The notes beneath the pieces are model-generated. The model did not search any database. It had not been told where the DNA came from and saw only the letters and a program-made list of their open reading frames with translations. Below are positions 23,086 through 35,374 of a stretch of DNA of 64,000 nucleotides, piece after piece. Numbering within the stretch: position 1 is the first letter of the stretch; the number at the start of each line of letters is the position of its first letter. The stretch spans positions 2,480,001 to 2,544,000 of the forward strand of contig CM082578.2 of the NCBI GenBank assembly GCA_040954595.2, given 5' to 3'. Position numbers and translations under genes: made by a program. The DNA is from Balanoglossus misakiensis. Its lineage: Eukaryota; Hemichordata.

Positions 23086-23760
23086 TATCTGTTTAGTATA
23101 TTGCAGGTTGGAGATCCGGTCATCAGAGATGTTTGCTTGGACCCAGCTCGGTTCAATCTGCTAAAGTTCCATTGTTCCCGTTATAAAATATTCAAATATA
23201 TTCAAACGGTATGGTGCATATGTCGAAATTCCACAACACCATGTCGTTCATTTGTGCGTCAGCCCAGTTAAGGAAGAACCATTGCACAAATACGGCGCTT
23301 GTCACGTCGGCGATTATCGATTTATTTCAACAGTGAGACAAAAGGGTGACCCAGTGATATTTGCATGTAAAGACTCGGAAAGGGAAATACCATTAACACC
23401 TATTGCAGCGCGGGAGAACACGGTGGTTAATTTAACCCCGCGTGTTCTTGCCCAGGCTTTAATATATCACTGGAAATTTCCATTTTGGGCAGGCTGTATC
23501 TGCTAAAAATAAAGCGAATGGCAGCCGTGACTATAAAAAATAGTATTGTCCAAACTTCTTAATTTTTATCATACATCGATTGTTGTGGATGCCTCGCAGT
23601 ATCTGACAAATAGCAGGAGACAACTTATGCATGTACAATTAAGGTGCTGCATTTTAAACTAGATTTTTGGGGTCAAATTTCACAGTTTGAAACAAATTGT
23701 CGTATAACGATGCTTAAACATGTCCTGGTTGAAAATGTGGCTAATAATTAAAAACGGGTC
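23086..23760. other. No recognised gene
   Basis: An 84-codon open frame (23252-23506, +) shows no known motif, and the sequence around it is not repetitive here. A single-copy coding segment cannot be excluded. Confidence 0.3.
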
Positions 23761-24005
23761 GTGTCTATTGACAGGCGCGTGTCAATAGCCAGTGCGTAGT
23801 ATAGGGGGCCGGCTATTGACACGCGGGGACTTTATTCTCAAATTATTGCCGATTTTTTAAAACCAAAGCACATTTCACATAGTCCATTAAATGATTCGTC
23901 TTTTCTTCCCCGAAAATGAGATGAAACGAAGTGCAAAATTCCGAAAGTCAGAGCATAGTTCTTCTACCCGTTCTACGCGTGTACGCCTAGCGCCTGCCGA
24001 TTCTA

Positions 24006-25623
24006 AAGGCCGAGTTACACGAGGCAACTCGGCAGGCAACTCGGTAGGCAACTCGACGCGCAACCCGAGTTGCTCGGTGAGTTGCCTCGTGTGTATGATG
24101 TAGTCGCCTCAATGGAACGCGTCTGGCGACGTCGCCTCGAAATCCGTCATGTCGGATTTTCGGGCGACGAGTTGCCTGACGCGCAATCGGTTGCCCCGCG
24201 TTACCACATAAATTTTGACATCTGCACATGCAAAAATGGTGTTTATTTGTTATTTTCCGAACCAGGAACTACAGACTGTAGACCTGTAGACTTCCGAAAA
24301 TATTGGGGAATAAGTATTTGCTATGAAATCGGATATTTGTATGTATTTATAGTTTAATATTTCAATTTAAACTCAAGTTTTGTTAAAGAAACTTTTAACT
24401 AATTATCTTGCCAGTGATGGTATAAAAAATAAACTACTATTCAGTTCCGCGAAAATGGTTATGATGATTGACTCGACATTGATTGCATTTCCGATTTTTG
24501 GGGTACCGCAACCAAATAACGTAACCGAATTTCAGAATAATAAAACGCCAGCTTATGATTATCGCCCACAGTTCAAGAGTTCTTACACAGCCAGTGTACA
24601 TCATATATCTTTTTGGGCAAAACACGTGTCTATTTCGCCCGGTCATGTCAACTTATAAATACAAATTTAGTTATATTTGTATAATTTTACATACAAACAA
24701 ATCTTTCAATCAATACATTTCTTCTTAAAAATATACTTCGTTATTCTACAATGAAAAGTCTCACTTGCTTTGTTATTACTTTCACTGTATTTCGAAACAC
24801 GAATTTTGTATATTATCTATAACGTTTTTACAGATTGGCACGACTTTTGGCTCCGCATTTTTCACACATTTATATGATGTGCAGTTTGATAATTCAGTAA
24901 TCATAATGTTAAATTGCGCAACTTTCTTCAATTTCCCCATAATCTACTCCCCTGTCTTAAAAGGATTTAAACTCGCCGGTTGATCTTTTATAAAATAATA
25001 CCTGGTTTCAAGTACATTTTATATAAAATTAAATTAAACTTAAGTTACTCCTGTTCTATTAAAAAATATTAAGTAACGTTTAAATTTTGCCTAATGTGGT
25101 ATCACGATTAAAAAATCCGTATTCATCAATTAAATTAAGCGCCCAAGCTAGTTTTTTTTCTTTTAATACTGATATAGACTTGCATATTACCTGCTAACTG
25201 AGAACAAAAAATGTTTTTATTGATGAGGATACTGTTGAAGTGCGATACTAGTTAGTTTATTATGTCAATAGTAATACATGGTGGAGAAAGTATACGTATT
25301 GTATGCAGTTGAAATTCGCAAACTTTTTTTTTTTTTCAAGAAAAAATACTCGGTCAGATGACCAGGTTGATCAGCTAAATGACAAGAATAATATATGCAT
25401 GCTGTTGCCAGAATAACCACCAAATATTTATGCATAATATCGAATAAAGATTGAATTGTCGATCGGCTACTGAGGCGACTGCACATGCGCAGCCACTGTT
25501 TACGCGCAGCTAGTTGCCAGTCGAGTCGCCCCGTGTAACTGTTCGATGTAGCGTCGCGACTGGCGTTGCGCGTCGAGTTGCCCACCGAGTTGCCTACCGA
25601 GTTGCCTCGTGTAACTCGGCCTT
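24006..25623. mobile_element. Nested TIR element with TA target (1618 bp)
   Basis: Ends AAGGCCGAGTTACACGAGG and CCTCGTGTAACTCGGCCTT are exact inverses, with TA on each side (24004-24005 and 25624-25625). Just inside both ends are iterated GGCAACTCGG units in alternating orientation, like subterminal binding sites. The AT-rich core has short open frames (24380-24658, 24765-24983) with no recognisable motif, so it is probably non-autonomous. Confidence 0.75.
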
Positions 25624-25633
25624 TATACGATGT

Positions 25634-25778
25634 CCCGAATTTGCGTCAAACGAGCGCTCTCGCTATGTTCGGGCCTAGGCCTATACCCCACTGACACATA
25701 AAGAGATCTCTTTATGTGTCAGTGGGGTATAGCCCAGGCCCGAACATAGCGAGAGCGCTCGTTTGACGCAAATTCGGG
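25634..25778. repeat. 145-bp near-perfect palindrome
   Basis: Arms of 72 and 71 nt pair from CCCGAATTTGCGTCAAACG to AAAGAGA, centred at 25706/25707 on AGAGATCTCT. Only the CTAGGCCTAT/ATAGCCCAG region is unmatched. It would form a long hairpin in DNA or RNA. It begins 10 bp after the nested TA element. Confidence 0.95.
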
Positions 25779-26464
25779 AGATCGTCTAAGCTACTGATTT
25801 ATCGTTTTTAGCCACTTTATAATTAATAAAAAAACTGAAATAGCATCTTTACAAGCGCCTGTGTGTAAAATAAAGAAAATCCAAGTACATGTATTTCGAA
25901 GTATGTCAGACTGCACTGGGCAATACGTAAGCGCGTATGCGCTATGCTGCTGCTGCGACTGGATATGCACCGTGTGCACATTTCGCTCCTTTTCCTAGTA
26001 AAGTAGTATCAACTACTTAAGTGCTTTAGTAGATGTTCCAAATTTAAAGCCCCAGTATTTCTCGTGTGTATCCATTTTTCATCATCGAAAAATGCCCGTT
26101 TTTCCCGTACATTCATCATGGAATACTACATAATGAAGATAGAAGAAAGGTTTGGGCAACTGTAGCTACGTGCAAGCTGTAAATATTGCCCGTAACACTT
26201 GAAATGGTGCGCGGGTTTGTTTACAACGGAAATGTTGTACATGTCGATCAGCAAACGTGCCACTTTGACATTTGATGGTCAGACCATTTTCGGATTTGAT
26301 CTGGTTCCATCGACTGATTTCTCCCATAAAGTTATCTTCCCAAAATTTCGCCGAATTAGTGCGCATTTCTTCGCTGAGTCGCTTGATTTGGGGCGACCAA
26401 ACCTCTTCCGCATAGATTCACATTTGAGTGCGCATGCGCAGTGGTCACGTGTGTCAACAGAGCC

Positions 26465-26490
26465 TGACTTTCTGTCCGGACAGAAAGTCA
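26465..26490. repeat. 26-bp perfect palindrome
   Basis: TGACTTTCTGTCC is followed directly by its exact inverse, with no loop. Confidence 0.9.
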
Positions 26491-28397
26491 TTCTTCACTC
26501 GTTATATTGTAAATTGTATGAGTTTATGAGCAGAGCTGGGGATGATGACTGTTCGATTCAGTATCAATTATCATCTACTTTTAGAAATTATAGATGCCGT
26601 TTCAAACAAAATTTTGCCCCTACGAGAAATACTGAGGCTTTAAGGACTTGTCAGGTTGTCATTATTCTATACATATCTCAATGTTTGTAGCAACAATCTG
26701 AGGTAAACGCAATGTGAAAAGGCGATGAGTAAAATCCACATTTACCGACGTACCGTTACGTTTAATAGGCCTATTTATCACTAGGATCTGGGACTGGGCC
26801 TGGGGGTGTACATGATTTTCGTCACTCATACTTGCATATTGTCTTTGAAAAACACTGCTTCAAACTTCTCATCGTAAAACTAGCCGGTGACAACTAACAG
26901 GCAATAACCCGGGTATGCTTTGGCACCTGCACTGCGATTGCGTTTGTGACTGTACGTGAGACATAATATTACTAGGTTGGATTTTGAATTGCTTGAAACC
27001 AAACTTCACCAGTTGCCGTGGAAATTCGTGGCAAAAAGAAAAACCATGAAGGAATCATACGAGCGTTACGCCACTTGACTGTACAGCAAAAGGGAAATTT
27101 GTATGGCTTCTCAGATTTGAATCTTGTGATTTGAAATTTGTCGGCTATCAAAAACCTGATTAGCTGATAATCTTTGAACTCGCCAGCCGTCATCTTGGGT
27201 GACCGGGCGATCTTTGAGGATTTATAATCAAGTATCAATTCTCGGCGACGTCGCAGGCATGTTTGATGTGATCTAACAAAAGAAGACACATTTTTGCTTT
27301 TTGTTTGACACGTTTCACTGTACAGCGATAGGGAAATTTGTAGGGCTTCCCAGCATGCAGCAAGATTTATCAGCTGTCAAATTATGATTAACCTTTGAAC
27401 TCGCCATCTGTCATTTTGAAAGTGGCATTATCCGATGACCTCGACCTGGCAACTTTCTAAATTAGAGTGAAACTTGATTCAACATCTCTGCGAAAAGCAC
27501 TAGAATGAATTTTGCAAACGAGGCATCACTGTCATTTTCGTTGCTTCAACCAGGAAAAATCTGACTGCTAGTGCTATGGCATGAAAATGTTAATTTCGGT
27601 AATACACGTCATTGCACTGGACCCTGCAAGGCATGCATTTGGGGACTAAGTAATATAAGTTGTCACACCACGGTTCAAGTTGTAACGTATTTCCCAACAA
27701 GCAATTCAATGAATTCGTTCATCATGAAAAAATCTCTCAATTCAAACGAAATATGTCCGCGCTGTTGAGGTCAGCGTCGCGGTGAGTGTGTCCCTCTGTG
27801 TGCAGCGGCCGTAGTGCATGAACAGTAAAACAATCGTAGCGAGGTTGCTCAGAAATATTTCAGAAATTTGCACTTCCTTTCATCTACATTTTCGGCGGAA
27901 AAGATAAGTCCTCCGATGGAAAATGTGCATTGCTTTATAAAAGTCGGCAGTAAAATGGTGGGAATCCCTTTGAGTCAGGAGATAAGCTTAGAATCGGCAG
28001 GCGTTAGGCGTACACGCGTAGAACGGGTAGAAGTACTATGACATACGCTTTGACTTTCGGAATTTTGCACTTCGTTTCATCTCATTTTCGGGGAAGAAAA
28101 GACGAATCATTTAATGGACTATGTGAAATGTGCTTTGGTTTTCAAAAATCGGCAATAATTTGAGAATAAAGTCCCCGCGTGTCAATAGCCGGCCCCCTAC
28201 GCACTGGCTATTGACACGCGCCTGTCAATAGCCAGCCCGACACGCACTGGCTATTGACAGGCGCCTGTCAATAGACACTCCGTTAAAAAACAATGTTTGA
28301 AACATTCTCGCGAGCCTCAGTCATCTATCTCCTCGTAACTCAGAAACTGTTACTGTAATGAGGTCGTGGTTTACGATGAAGGTTTTAACCCCTTCAC

Positions 28398-29095
28398 TAG
28401 ACTAGCCCACTAGTCGCTTGGTGATTTTTAAATCTCAATACTTTTTGTGTTTTCGAGAGGTCTTGTGTCAACAACCAAATACCATCGCTTACCATGTATA
28501 ACCTTTACATAAAATCGAACATCTTGGTATACTCACTCACATCGGTAAAATAATTGTACGGACATGCCCGTTTTTCAGGGCTTGTCACGCACCTTATTTA
28601 TCACCGTAAGAAAATGTACGGTGGAATATAATCATAGCAAACTCAACTGTCTTCGTATATCAATCAATCAATCAATCAAAAACATTTATATGGCGCCAAT
28701 ATCCAGAGAACTGTTCAGTGGCGCCCGATGGTTGTTCTGTTTTAAACAAGTGAGTCTTCAGTTTCCCCTTAAAAGAGTCTAGACTGGTAGCTAAACGAAT
28801 GTCATCAGGTAGTGAGTTCCAGAGCTTTGGAGCAGCATAAGAAAATGCACGTCCTCCATAGTTGACTTGTTTGTAATGTGTTATTGTCAGAAGGTTCTTT
28901 TTCTGAGACCTTAAGCTGCGTGAAAGGGTATATCGATAATTGCAATACTTTTTGCGTGCATGCTTGCCTTGAGCGTGTTTTTGGTAGTGAGGCGAGTTTC
29001 GAATTTGGGACTGTGCTTGTGGTTTCGGGTAGCGTCGACCAAGGCCTACGCGTTCCCCTTCACATAATGAAGCCCATAGAGTTGGAGCAAGTCTA
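28398..29095. mobile_element. Mutator-like element 2 (698 bp) with captured locus DNA
   Basis: The left end TAGACTAGCCCACTAGTCGC is the same as the inverted right end of the 38644-44590 element; the right end TTGGAGCAAGTCTA is the inverse of that element's left end. Flanks CCCCTTCAC (28389-28397) and CCCCTTTCAC (29096-29105) are a 9-bp target duplication with one inserted T. The middle (28456-28935) is an inverted copy of the L2 locus at 31357-32213, including ~110 bp beyond the L2 tail. It replaces about 27 bp present in the related element. Confidence 0.7.
28659..28935 (-). pseudogene. CR1/L2-like retrotransposon 3' fragment (captured copy)
   Basis: Minus strand: C-terminal coding (AAPKLWNSLPDDI-type region), then GGCGCCATATAAATG and a (TGAT)n tail at 28659-28680, typical of L2/CR1 3' ends. 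Unlike its twin at 31-32 kb it has no MITE: the sequence runs straight through the TTAA site. Confidence 0.75.
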
Positions 29096-29984
29096 CCCCT
29101 TTCACTACCATGGTTCTGTCCAATCCCATTGTTTTCTATGGTAAGTTTGGACCTCTACAGAGGGAACTGGGGGTGAAAGCGTTAAACAATGGTAACATGT
29201 TCATGAGACGCATTATTTCATTGTTTACAAAATAGCACATCTCGATATATTTCTTACTTTTTTCTCAAAATTTCAAAGCTGGGACGAATATGCCTTATCC
29301 GGGAGAGACATAAATGTTCTATTCGCGTCGTTTCCAATCCCTGTAAGGTATACTAGTCTCAGTTCAAAGTAAATTTGAATTTGGCTCTTAGTAAATTTCA
29401 ACAGCATTTCAAAACCATGGCCTTTCTGCTTTGGATGAAATATTGAATTTTAGGTGACATGCACTGTTAAAATAAAATTGTTTTCTATTACATTACCTAA
29501 ATGAGATTAATTGGTTGGCCGAAATGTGCCACGGATTCATAAGTCCCGAAAAAAGTAAATAGCTCACAAATCATGGCGGCGTCTTGTGCTAGGGTTGTTT
29601 GGAATGCGGTACTGACACATTTGCCAAACATTATATTTCTTATTCGTTCTATCGGTAAGAACGCGTCTATGCATGACGTCGCCAAATATAAATGAACTTC
29701 CCATGCTGCACATGGCGCCCTCTAGTGGCCGAATGCTTCGTGTGCGTTCGAACGCAGGCAATGTATTTTCGCCTTTCAAAAGCAAAGGCGTTTTAAGGAG
29801 AAATTTATTCATTCCAACCACATGAAGTCTTCAATATTGTTTTTGACATATGTGGTTTATTTTAATACTGAACAAAATAATCACTGCGAGGTAGGAAAGG
29901 CTAATTTCATCTCAAAATACACAACAGAAAAAGAATCTCGATATTGTTACCGTATCTCGCCGAAAAACGATAAACCATTTTCTC
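29096..29984. other. Mostly non-coding, one first-exon candidate
   Basis: Apart from the exon candidate at 29573-29654, no feature is supported. 29310-29355 is shared, inverted, with about 47998-48045 (GTTTCCAATCCCTGTAAGGT). Confidence 0.35.
29573..29654 (+). CDS. Putative first coding exon, unidentified gene
   Basis: ATGGCGGCG start, 27 codons reading MAASCARVVWNAVLTHLPNI and onward, then ATCG followed by donor GTAAGA (phase 1). The basic/hydrophobic start could be a mitochondrial or membrane-targeting N-terminus. No following exon could be placed, so this may be chance. Confidence 0.25.
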
Positions 29985-30920
29985 CGTAAAATGTTCCAAC
30001 AGTCGCCATTCTCCTATCTCGGGAGCTGAACATTTAAAAGAAATTCTCATTTGCATATGCAAATAGCCTACCCGGGTTCTCGAGTGTATCGCTTTCTGCT
30101 GCTGTCAAATGTGGTCCCTATACCTGAACAGCAAAAAAACAAGCGAAGCAAGGTACAGACGACGCCCATTTCTACATCTGAGTTTAATCAGATTGGGGTG
30201 CATGACGTACTCCAAGAACAATACTACAAAAATTAGACTGACAAACATAGTTTTGATGGTAAAACCCGTTTTTTGTATTTTAAAATGTACTGTGTTATGA
30301 CGTCATAGCAAATGAGCGCCCTCTCGAAGCATTACATTTAATTGTCCGTTCCCCGTACACGTTCGGGTGGGATAAACTTGCATATTAGTAATTTTTCCAA
30401 AGAAAAAGTATCAAAAATATTCGCCCCACAGAAGCAGCAAAATGGAAAATTCAACTTGCGAGCAATCGCGAAAATGCACGGCAGAAGTAGGCGCTTGAAA
30501 TAACTCGACAATATGCTGCTTCGTATACGTTCGGTCGAAATAACGATGATGATTTGCAACGCGGCAAAACAATGATTGTCCCTTTAATAACGTTTCATAT
30601 TAATGACTGTACAAGAACGTGTGCATTACCAAATGAATAGCTATATAATGTTCAACCTGAGAAAGCTCTTAGTAAGAGTGAACGTTCTCACACTGACCGA
30701 ATCTTTAAACCATGCCTTTTGACAAATGTTGAAGTGATTCATGCTGGTATATATATATGATATGCAAAACAAATTGTATTGTGACCGGAGATATGGTTAA
30801 CACCGATGGTATTTTTAACTGACACATTTTCGGTCATGTAGGAAGGTGAATATGTTTCTGTAAAGTGTGTACACTCCATGTTTAAAATTTCTCATAAATA
30901 TTGCTTTTGTTTCTTAGCCA
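29985..30920. repeat. ~0.9-kb segmental duplication, copy A
   Basis: Matches 33617-34494 from GTAAAATGTTCCAAC to TTAGCCAT, with shared TTCTCATTTGCATATGCAAA and GGTCCGTTCCCCGTACACG-like blocks. Copy A continues past TTAGCCAT into unique sequence, whereas copy B is broken there by an LTR. No coding content recognised. Confidence 0.85.
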
Positions 30921-31214
30921 TGGATGTGGGCGGGGGTTGGCAAACACCCGATTACCCCCCCCCCCCCTCTCCCCCTCCCCGAATCGTCTGGGTGCCACTA
31001 AGGCGGTGTAAAAGGAGCGCTGACTTCAGAAAGGAAACAGCTGCAGGGGTGAATCCGCGCAGATACATTCATTTATGATTTTTTTTTTACAATCCGTCAT
31101 ATAAACAATACAGAAAATTGCATTTTGGCATTTTGGCTCGAAATTCGACGTAGGCATCAATTCTAAATATCCATCCCCAATTTTTCTTTTACCTGTTCAG
31201 TCTGGTGTTTTTTC
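30921..31214. other. No gene seen
   Basis: Contains a C-rich run (30955-30978). Leads into the L2 fragment. Confidence 0.4.
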
Positions 31215-32006
31215 TTGCGTTGAACTCACATATACTCCCGCTCACATCTCTCTGCATTGGCTACCAGTTTGTGCCAGGATTGATTACACGATCTTGCTTC
31301 TTACATATACGGCCATTCATGGCCTTACCCCGGAGTACATTTCTGACATGGTTAATCGATATACCCCTTCACGCAGCTTAAGGTCTCAGAAAAAGAACCT
31401 TCTGACAATAACACATTACAAACAAGTCAACTATGGAGGACGTGCATTTTCTTATGCTGCTCCAAAGCTCTGGAACTCACTACCTGATGACATTCGTCTA
31501 GCTACCAGTCTAGACTCTTTTAAAGGGACAAAGTCTCTCTCTTGCTGCCTTTTTTCATTAAATATGTTTGATACAAGACACCTTTTATGTTATTCTAAAT
31601 GTGGATATATAGTGAATCAACATTCAACCACACACAACTTCCATCCCACCCATCCCACTTGTAGACACGAGAGTGAAAAACTTGCCCATATGAATAATCG
31701 GTGTTTACCATTATTCATTTTGGTGAGATTTTTACTCTCATATCCTACAAACGGGATGGAAGTTGTGTGTGGTTGAATGTTGATTCACTATATATCCACA
31801 TTTAGAATAACATAAACGTTGTCTTGTATCAAACATAATTTATGAAAAAAGGGTAGTGAGAGAGAGACTTTGTCCCTTTAAGGGGAAACTGAAGACTCGC
31901 TTGTTTAAAACAGCCTACAGTGTGTGAACAACCATCGGGCGCCACTGAACAGTTCTCTGGATATTGGCGCCATATAAATGTTTTTGATTGATTGATTGAT
32001 TGATAT
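31215..32006 (+). pseudogene. CR1/L2-like retrotransposon 3' end, split by a MITE
   Basis: The plus-strand reading contains ISLHWLPVCARIDY, LLTYTAIHGLTPEYISDM, YTPSRSLRS and GGRAFSYAAPKLWNSLPDDI, the conserved C-terminus of L2/CR1 ORF2. After codon ~75 the frame enters a MITE (31524-31877) and resumes at 31878. The 3' end is GGCGCCATATAAATG plus (TGAT)n at 31985-32006. The 5' side, with RT and endonuclease, is missing, the usual 5' truncation of these elements. Confidence 0.8.
31524..31877. mobile_element. Fold-back MITE in the L2 fragment (354 bp)
   Basis: AGGGACAAAGTCTCTCTC terminal inverted repeat; TTAA at 31520-31523 and 31878-31881. The halves are inverted over most of their length (CACACACAACTTCCATCCC against GGGATGGAAGTTGTGTGTG). 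The twin L2 fragment at 28659-28935 shows the unoccupied site, confirming ends and target. Confidence 0.9.
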
Positions 32007-33616
32007 ACGAAGACAGTTGAGTTTGCTATGATTATATTCCACCGTACATTTTCTTACGGTGATAAATAAGGTGCGTGACAAGCCCTGAAAAACGGGCATG
32101 TCCGTACAATTTTTTTACCGATGTGAGTGAGTATACCAAGATGTTCGATTTTATGTAAAGGTTATACATGTACATGGTAAGCGTTGGTATTTTGTTGTGG
32201 ACACAAGACCTCTCAAGTGGAAATTAGCATATTTGGCGCTTTCACTTTGTTCTCATATGCAGCGCGTAAATGAAAGTGTGTATTTTCGTTGATTCGGGAC
32301 CCTCAAAAATGACATTTGTTATACTTTCCAAGTACAGATTTATCGTGGAGGTAGACCACGGCCCGACACGGTTTGACGTTTGTGACTCGCGACGCACGTT
32401 ATGTGCAACTTATTGCGAGTTCATTTTCTCTTCTACTGACTCATCCTACATGTCAACCCGGTCATAGAGAATCGACTGGTGCAAAATGACCGTACCGATG
32501 AACCCTGACCGAACCGTTACATGGCGCATACTAGACATGTCGGAAACCCCTTCAGTAGAACAAAATGCTTCGAAAGATTACAAAACATGTAAACAATCTC
32601 ACAAATGGTCAAATTACAATAATTGCTAAATCGCGGTTGAATCACGTTAACAGTCAAACCATTTCACGCGTATTTGATGTTACAATGTGTTTGCCAATGT
32701 CATTTGACTGCTACTGGTATAGACCTTGAAAGCGAACGGAAATATTCTCTGCGTTATCGCTGTGCCATACTAGTAGGTTGATAATTGTATGTACGCAGCT
32801 TTGTACGTAGTTATTACTCTCGTGTACTGCGAGAGTAAAATGTGCAATATACACAGAAGACGTTCAACTCTCGTGAGATTAGGCACGATTTCAGGCGGAC
32901 ATCGTGTCATGTGTTGGCTATATGCGAAGTAATCGACAGTGAATGGCTAAAGCAGTACTTGAATACGTACGCTATTTTCGCCGAGAAATCAAGGTGACGG
33001 TTGAAAAACTAACCCATAGAATCAATTTTCCCTGTTTTAACGGTTGTTCGTGACATACAAAGCACGATTGTTTCACCGCTCTGGTTTTCAATCAACATTT
33101 GCAAATGCAATCCTTCATCGCGACAGCCGATGCATGCGCTATGTGATCCGTTGGTGCGATTCCATCTCACTTCTGTTTGGAGAGATCAATAGCACAGTTT
33201 CGTAGCGAAGATCAAGACGGCAGTTTATACTGACAAAAAATGCACGGCGCCCATGCAAGCAGGTTTATTCCATCACTAAATCTTCTTTTGGCTGAACTAT
33301 GTGCAAAAATGAAAATAAAATTAGTAGAAGTGTTTTTTCATAAATTCTCAAAACAGTAGCATTGAAAGTGGCAGATTTAGACTCTCAAAATATTTACCGG
33401 AATGGCATAACAATCTAACCCTGATACAAATTAAGAAGTTTTGACAAAATTGCTATAAGAATCACGGCTGTCATTCGCTTTATTTTGCGCAGATACAGCC
33501 CCCCCAAAATTGAAATTCCCTGATATACAATTCTTATTATGAACACGGGGTTATCGTTCTGTATTGACAACTTTGTTCCCTCGGCTTGCGCTGTTACAAG
33601 CAACTGCCTCTGTATT
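32007..33616. other. No gene seen
   Basis: 32007-32213 is the flank shared (inverted) with 28456-28658. From there to 33616 no convincing ORF, RNA or repeat was found. Confidence 0.35.
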
Positions 33617-34494
33617 CGTAAAATGTTCCAACGGTCGCCATTCTCCTATCTCGGGAGCTGAACATTTGAAAGAAATTCTCATTTGCATATGCAAATAGCC
33701 TACCCGGGTTCTCGAGTGTATCGCTTTCTGCTGCTGTCAAATGTGGTCTCTAAACCTGAACAGCAAAAAACCAAACGTACTCCTAGTACAATACTACAAA
33801 AATCAGACTGAGGAACAGTTTCGATGGTAAAACACATTTATGCATTTTAAAATGTACTGTGTTATGACGTCACTGCAAATGAGCGCCCTCTCCAAGCTTT
33901 ACATTTAATGGTCCGTTCCCCGTACACGTTCGGGTGGGATAAACTTATATATTAGTAAATTTTCCAAAGAAACAACAACAGAAATATTGGCCCCTCAGAG
34001 GCAGCGAAATGGAAAATCCAACTTGCGAGGAATCGCAAAAATGTACGGCAGAAGTAGGCGCTTGAAAAAACTCGACAATATGCTGCTTCGTATACGTTCG
34101 GTCGAAATAACGATGATTTGCAACGCGGCAAAACAATGATTGTCCCTGTAATAACGTTTCATATTAATGACTGTACAAGAACATGTGCATTACCAAATGA
34201 ATAGCTATATAATGTTCAACCTGAGAAAGCTCTTAGAAAGTGTGAACGTTCTCACACTGACCGAATCTTTAAACCATGCCTTTTGAAAAATGTTGAAGTG
34301 ATTCATGCTAGTACATGTATATGGTATGCAAAACAATAATTGTATTGTGACTGGGGATATGATTATCAAGGATGGAATTTCTAACTGACGCATTTTCGGT
34401 CATGTAGGGAAGTGAATACGTTTCTGTAAAGTGTGTACACTCCATGTTTAAAATTTCTCATAAATATTGCTTTAGTTTTAACTTTCTTAGCCAT
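33617..34494. repeat. ~0.9-kb segmental duplication, copy B
   Basis: Second copy of 29985-30920. It ends exactly at TTAGCCAT, where the Gmr1-like LTR (TGTTACG) begins, so copy A shows the sequence before that insertion. Confidence 0.85.
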
Positions 34495-35247
34495 TGTTAC
34501 GACCCGCAGGCCGTCCGAGCCAAAAATACGCGGATAATAGAGAGGCCAATTTACCTGACCGGGTGGCTTGTTTTACCCCCGCACCGGCCAACAGGCCGCG
34601 GCAAAAGAAATGGTCAAAGACAACACACTTACAACATACCAGTCTATTTACGGTGTTAATTTAATTGCAGATACGAGTAATATTCACAACATGTTAAATA
34701 ATATTTACAATAAACTACAAACTAAACTCGAGCGTGACCAGGTGACCAAACTAAATTCCTAACCAGTTCAAAGTCTAATAAACAGTTCGGTGACTCGACG
34801 CAAGACGATACTGGCCTTTCATTCGACGCACAACAATTCTGGCCTTTCTGTCAGTTTTACGCCAATGTTCAAAAGACAGCCACGTATTACCTCAAATGCA
34901 GTTCCACGGTGACCCGGAAACGCGCTCCCTCAGGACGGCTCCCAAATTCCACGCGGCGTCCTCAGAAACATCCACCACGGCTTCACCAAGTCCCTTCGGC
35001 AGTGTCAATCCTCAGCTACCACAGTAGACAGGCAAACTCCGTACGGTGGGCTCCCAAACTCCGCGACAATGCGACGGCACAGCTACCGGACCAGAATCAA
35101 ATGAGCCACACGACAACGTGGCACTGGGTGCATGGCTTTTTATACGAGCAAAAATAATTAACACCTGGTCACGCTTATATGTTAAATAAAGCAATCAACA
35201 TAGGTGCACCTGGCCACGAAACAAAACAAACAATAAACTTCACCACA
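34495..35247 (-). repeat. 3' LTR of the Gmr1-like element (753 bp)
   Basis: TGTTACGACCCGCAGG to TTCACCACA on the plus strand (TG..CA). The first ~400 bp match 47584-47984. Immediately next to it (35248-35260, minus sense) is a purine tract, GAAGGGGAGG, expected of a polypurine tract. Confidence 0.8.
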
Positions 35248-35374
35248 CCTCCCCTTCAAAAGAAAGAAAAACGTTACAAAGTGGCGTTTTTTTCAACAGG
35301 AAAATATATTCTTGTACAGTTATTCTGTACGCTACTCATATTCACAAAATACAGACTATGCAATTCAGTATTTA

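Larger units (their letters stand above)
23761..28278. mobile_element. 4.5-kb element with ~250-290-bp inverted ends
   Basis: The left end GTGTCTATTGACAGGCGC and right end GCGCCTGTCAATAGACAC are inverted. The arms 23761-24005 and 27985-28278 match over their length (CACGCGTAGAACGGGTAGAA, TTTCGG..GAAAAGACGAATCA). Palindromic CTATTGACAGGCGCNTGTCAATAG boxes sit at the very ends, and the right arm has an extra one. The interior holds a TA-flanked element (24006-25623), a hairpin (25634-25778) and an unassigned 163-codon ORF (26199-26690). No transposase recognised; target duplication unclear. 27755-27985 is a diverged copy of part of the right arm. Confidence 0.7.

Noticed and set aside
26199-26690. 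A 163-codon plus-strand gene
   Set aside because: No motif, unconvincing composition, and it runs through a 26-bp perfect palindrome inside a transposon.
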